Below, one piece after another: positions 62,081 through 64,000 of a stretch of 64,000 bases of DNA. A program made the translations under genes and the position numbers. Each line of letters opens with the position of its first letter. The stretch's first letter is position 1. Source of the stretch: Micromonospora chalcea (GTDB lineage Bacteria; Actinomycetota; Actinomycetes; Mycobacteriales; Micromonosporaceae); assembly GCF_002926165.1 (NCBI RefSeq), contig NZ_MAGP01000115.1, positions 1 through 64,000 on the forward strand. The letters are read 5' to 3'. The notes below the pieces were generated by a model. It did not search any database and had not been told where the DNA came from. It saw only the letters and a program-made list of their open reading frames with translations.

Positions 62081-64000
62081 TCACCGTCCGTAGACCTCGA
62101 ACTCGTAGAGCGAGAAGCCGTACGAGGTCGCCCGCGTCACGCCGTACATCCGCACGTAACGGGCGCTGACCGGGGCGAACGTCACGTTGTCGACGCCGCC
62201 GTTGCCGGTGGTGGTGCTGAACACCGGCTGCCAGGAGTTGCCGTCAGCGGAGACCTCGATCCGGTAGCCGGTGGCGTACGCGGCCTCCCACCGCAGCACC
62301 GCCCGGCTGATCGTCCGGGCCGAGCCGAGGTCGACCCGCAGCCACTGGTTGTCGTTGTAGCTGCTGGCCCAGCGGGTGCCGAGGCTGCCGTCGACCGCCT
62401 TGGCCGGGGTGTTGCTGGTCAGGAACTGCGTGCTGGACGCGGTGGCGGTACGGCCCTGCGCCAGGTTGGTCACCGTGTCGCCCCGGCGCGCCGGGAACGA
62501 CACGACCTGCTGGTACGTGGGCCGGTTCTGCCAGCCGATCAACGGGTGGGTGATGCCGCCGAGCCCGGACTGGGCGATCGCGTCGGCGCACCACTGGTCC
62601 CCGGCACCGCAGGACGAGTCACCCGGGTAGACGGTGGCCGCCGGGGCGGCGGTGGCCTGGCCGAGCGTGTCCAGCAGCGCCTGCCGGCACGCGCCCAGGT
62701 TGCCGTTGCCGCAGTACGTGCGCCCGAGCCCGCCGGCCACCGGGTCGCCGAGCACCGCGCGCAGGTCCTTGTCGACGTAGCCCCACCAGCCGTACTGGAA
62801 CGCCGAGCCCTTGTGCGCCTGGCCCTGCGACGCCCAGCTCACGCTGCCGTCGCGCGCCGCGTTCTGCCCGCCCGAGGGCGACTCGTTGACCTGCAGCGCG
62901 TCGACCAGCGCGCCGTACAGGTCGGGGCCGAGGCCGGGCCGGAACTGCGCCGCCGCCAGCAGCGGCCACCAGGCGTCGAAGATCCGGATGGCGTCGGCGT
63001 GCTGGTAGACCTTCGAGCCCGGTGACGTCTCCACCCGGCGGGACCCGGCCTGCTGCCAGGCCCGCAGCTTGGTCACCGCGGCGGCGAGCGCCGGGTCGGT
63101 GACCGGCGTGCTGTCCAGCACCCGCAGCAGTTCGCCGAGGACCTGCTGGCCACGCAGGTCGGTGACGCCCGCCTCGGCGGTGATCCGGACGACGTCGGCG
63201 CGGCTGAGCTTGCGCTGGGCGATGGCGGCCTTCACCGGGCCGTCGAGCAGTTGACCGCGGTGCACCGCGCCGTAGCTGAAGTTGCCGTCGGCCGCGCCGA
63301 AGTCCCGCGCCTGCTTGTTGTTCCAGCTGACGTAGTAGTCCTGGTTGACCGACTGCGGGTGGGCCGACGCCGGTGCGTAGGTGGCGTCGTTGGTGTCCGG
63401 GTTCCAGCCGACCCACTCGTACGCCGGCTCGGCCTTGGCCGGCAGGTTCGGGTCGAGCGTGGCCGGGCGGACCGGGTTCGCGCCGGAGTTGTAGTACGCC
63501 GCCTCGGTCGAGTTGACGTAGAACCAGTTGAACGCGTACCCGACGTTCGCGGCGGACGCCTGGAACGCCGCCGCGCTGCCCATCGCCGCCGGGTCGTTGA
63601 ACGCCTGGAAGCCGATCGCCGAGTCGGCCTCGTGCCGGTAGGTGGAGCGCAGCTTCGTGAACGCGGTCGGCTGCCCGTTCACCATGCCCCGGTAGGCGAC
63701 CAGCCCGTACTTGGTGCGCAGCGCGCGCAGCGTGTACGCGCCGGCCGGGGTGGAGTCGGCGAGCGTCGGCGACCACGAGTTGCGCTTCTCCAGCACCTCC
63801 ATGGCCACGCACTGACCGCGGTAGAGGTAGCGGTTGGAGCGCAGCGTCGGCGCGGTGCCGTCGGTGGTGCACAGCGGCACCGCGTACGTGTCGGTCAGGT
63901 CCTGGGAGGCGGAGGTGGCGCTCCACGCGTAGTCCTGCCCGCGGCCGAGCAGCACGTAGAGGTTCAGCCCGGCGAACGCGGCGCCGCGCGCGCTGATCCC
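62081..64000 (-). CDS. Penicillin acylase family protein with C-terminal F5/8C domain (5' part outside window)
   Basis: Only the C-terminal 639 residues are here; the reading frame runs open through the window edge. The visible part is the beta subunit of an Ntn-hydrolase of the penicillin acylase family: GRGQDYAWSATSASQDLTDT, VNQDYYVSWNNKQARDF and WWPLLAAAQF are family stretches. The autoproteolytic Ser lies outside. Residues of the last 125 form a discoidin/F5-8C (CBM32-like) domain (TATASSTQFLTSNTPAKAVD, YGFSLYEFEVYGR). It probably cleaves acyl-homoserine lactones, lipopeptide acyl chains or similar amides outside the cell. Confidence 0.88.
   Translation of the reverse strand, partial: GISARGAAFAGLNLYVLLGRGQDYAWSATSASQDLTDTYAVPLCTTDGTAPTLRSNRYLYRGQCVAMEVLEKRNSWSPTLADSTPAGAYTLRALRTKYGLVAYRGMVNGQPTAFTKLRSTYRHEADSAIGFQAFNDPAAMGSAAAFQASAANVGYAFNWFYVNSTEAAYYNSGANPVRPATLDPNLPAKAEPAYEWVGWNPDTNDATYAPASAHPQSVNQDYYVSWNNKQARDFGAADGNFSYGAVHRGQLLDGPVKAAIAQRKLSRADVVRITAEAGVTDLRGQQVLGELLRVLDSTPVTDPALAAAVTKLRAWQQAGSRRVETSPGSKVYQHADAIRIFDAWWPLLAAAQFRPGLGPDLYGALVDALQVNESPSGGQNAARDGSVSWASQGQAHKGSAFQYGWWGYVDKDLRAVLGDPVAGGLGRTYCGNGNLGACRQALLDTLGQATAAPAATVYPGDSSCGAGDQWCADAIAQSGLGGITHPLIGWQNRPTYQQVVSFPARRGDTVTNLAQGRTATASSTQFLTSNTPAKAVDGSLGTRWASSYNDNQWLRVDLGSARTISRAVLRWEAAYATGYRIEVSADGNSWQPVFSTTTGNGGVDNVTFAPVSARYVRMYGVTRATSYGFSLYEFEVYGR

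Overview
The window is very GC-rich, coding-dense actinobacterial chromosome. GTG starts, ATGA/GTGA gene overlaps, a c-di-AMP riboswitch in front of an Rpf gene, a TCGAAC-N4-GTTCGA type SOS box, and several secreted glycoside hydrolases with Pro/Thr linkers all fit. Gene content and style suggest Micromonospora or a close relative in the Micromonosporaceae; this is inference, since there is no rRNA or species marker here. I see no tRNA, rRNA, CRISPR array, insertion sequence or prophage.

Layout. 1-3.8 kb: a secreted GH16 beta-glucanase, an ArsR-type regulator with an MFS exporter, and a VOC protein. 3.8-6.6 kb: a tightly overlapping operon of a FadR-type GntR regulator, an alkylglycerol-monooxygenase-like membrane hydroxylase, a YhhN lysoplasmalogenase and smpB, with a near-canonical FadR-like operator upstream. 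6.7-9.1 kb: htpG, then a gene-free stretch with three copies of a palindromic repeat. 9.1-12 kb: SDR, HxlR regulator and a luciferase-like monooxygenase/hemerythrin fusion. 12-13.6 kb: riboswitch-controlled Rpf and a YbaB-like protein. 13.7-20.6 kb: M4 protease, class A PBP, a GNAT and a repetitive Val/Pro-rich protein. 20.8-25.3 kb: lipid kinase, nucleotidyltransferase and a large FAD/Fe-S oxidoreductase. 25.3-26.3 kb: more repeats and a wrecked SDR gene. 26.4-36.5 kb: a GH81 beta-1,3-glucanase with a promoter between two perfect operators, a YrdC-family protein, a Na+/H+ antiporter, a frameshifted propeller gene, a GH10 xylanase and a divergent S1 protease. 36.5-45.6 kb: small metabolic and membrane genes, a two-component system, two frameshifted membrane genes (DUF998, LtrA), DUF1905 plus sirtuin, and TetR with a membrane protein. 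45.6-52.7 kb: a LAL regulator behind three lipoproteins and a single-chain double sugar-ABC-type permease. 52.8-64 kb: second lipid kinase, DUF2267, dienelactone hydrolase, FUSC, RraA, second two-component system, ABA4-like pair, SOS-boxed dinB and a truncated penicillin acylase.

How it fits together. The secreted enzymes (GH16, GH81, GH10-CBM2, M4, S1, penicillin acylase) describe a soil or plant-debris saprophyte attacking fungal or plant walls and proteins. The GH promoters carry LacI-type palindromes, so sugar-responsive repression is likely. The most interesting unit is the 4.3-6.6 kb operon, which looks like a regulated ether-lipid cleavage module. The 45.6-52.7 kb permease/lipoprotein/LAL group is the other cluster whose job is not obvious. 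Four genes carry single-base frameshifts that look like real decay or assembly errors.
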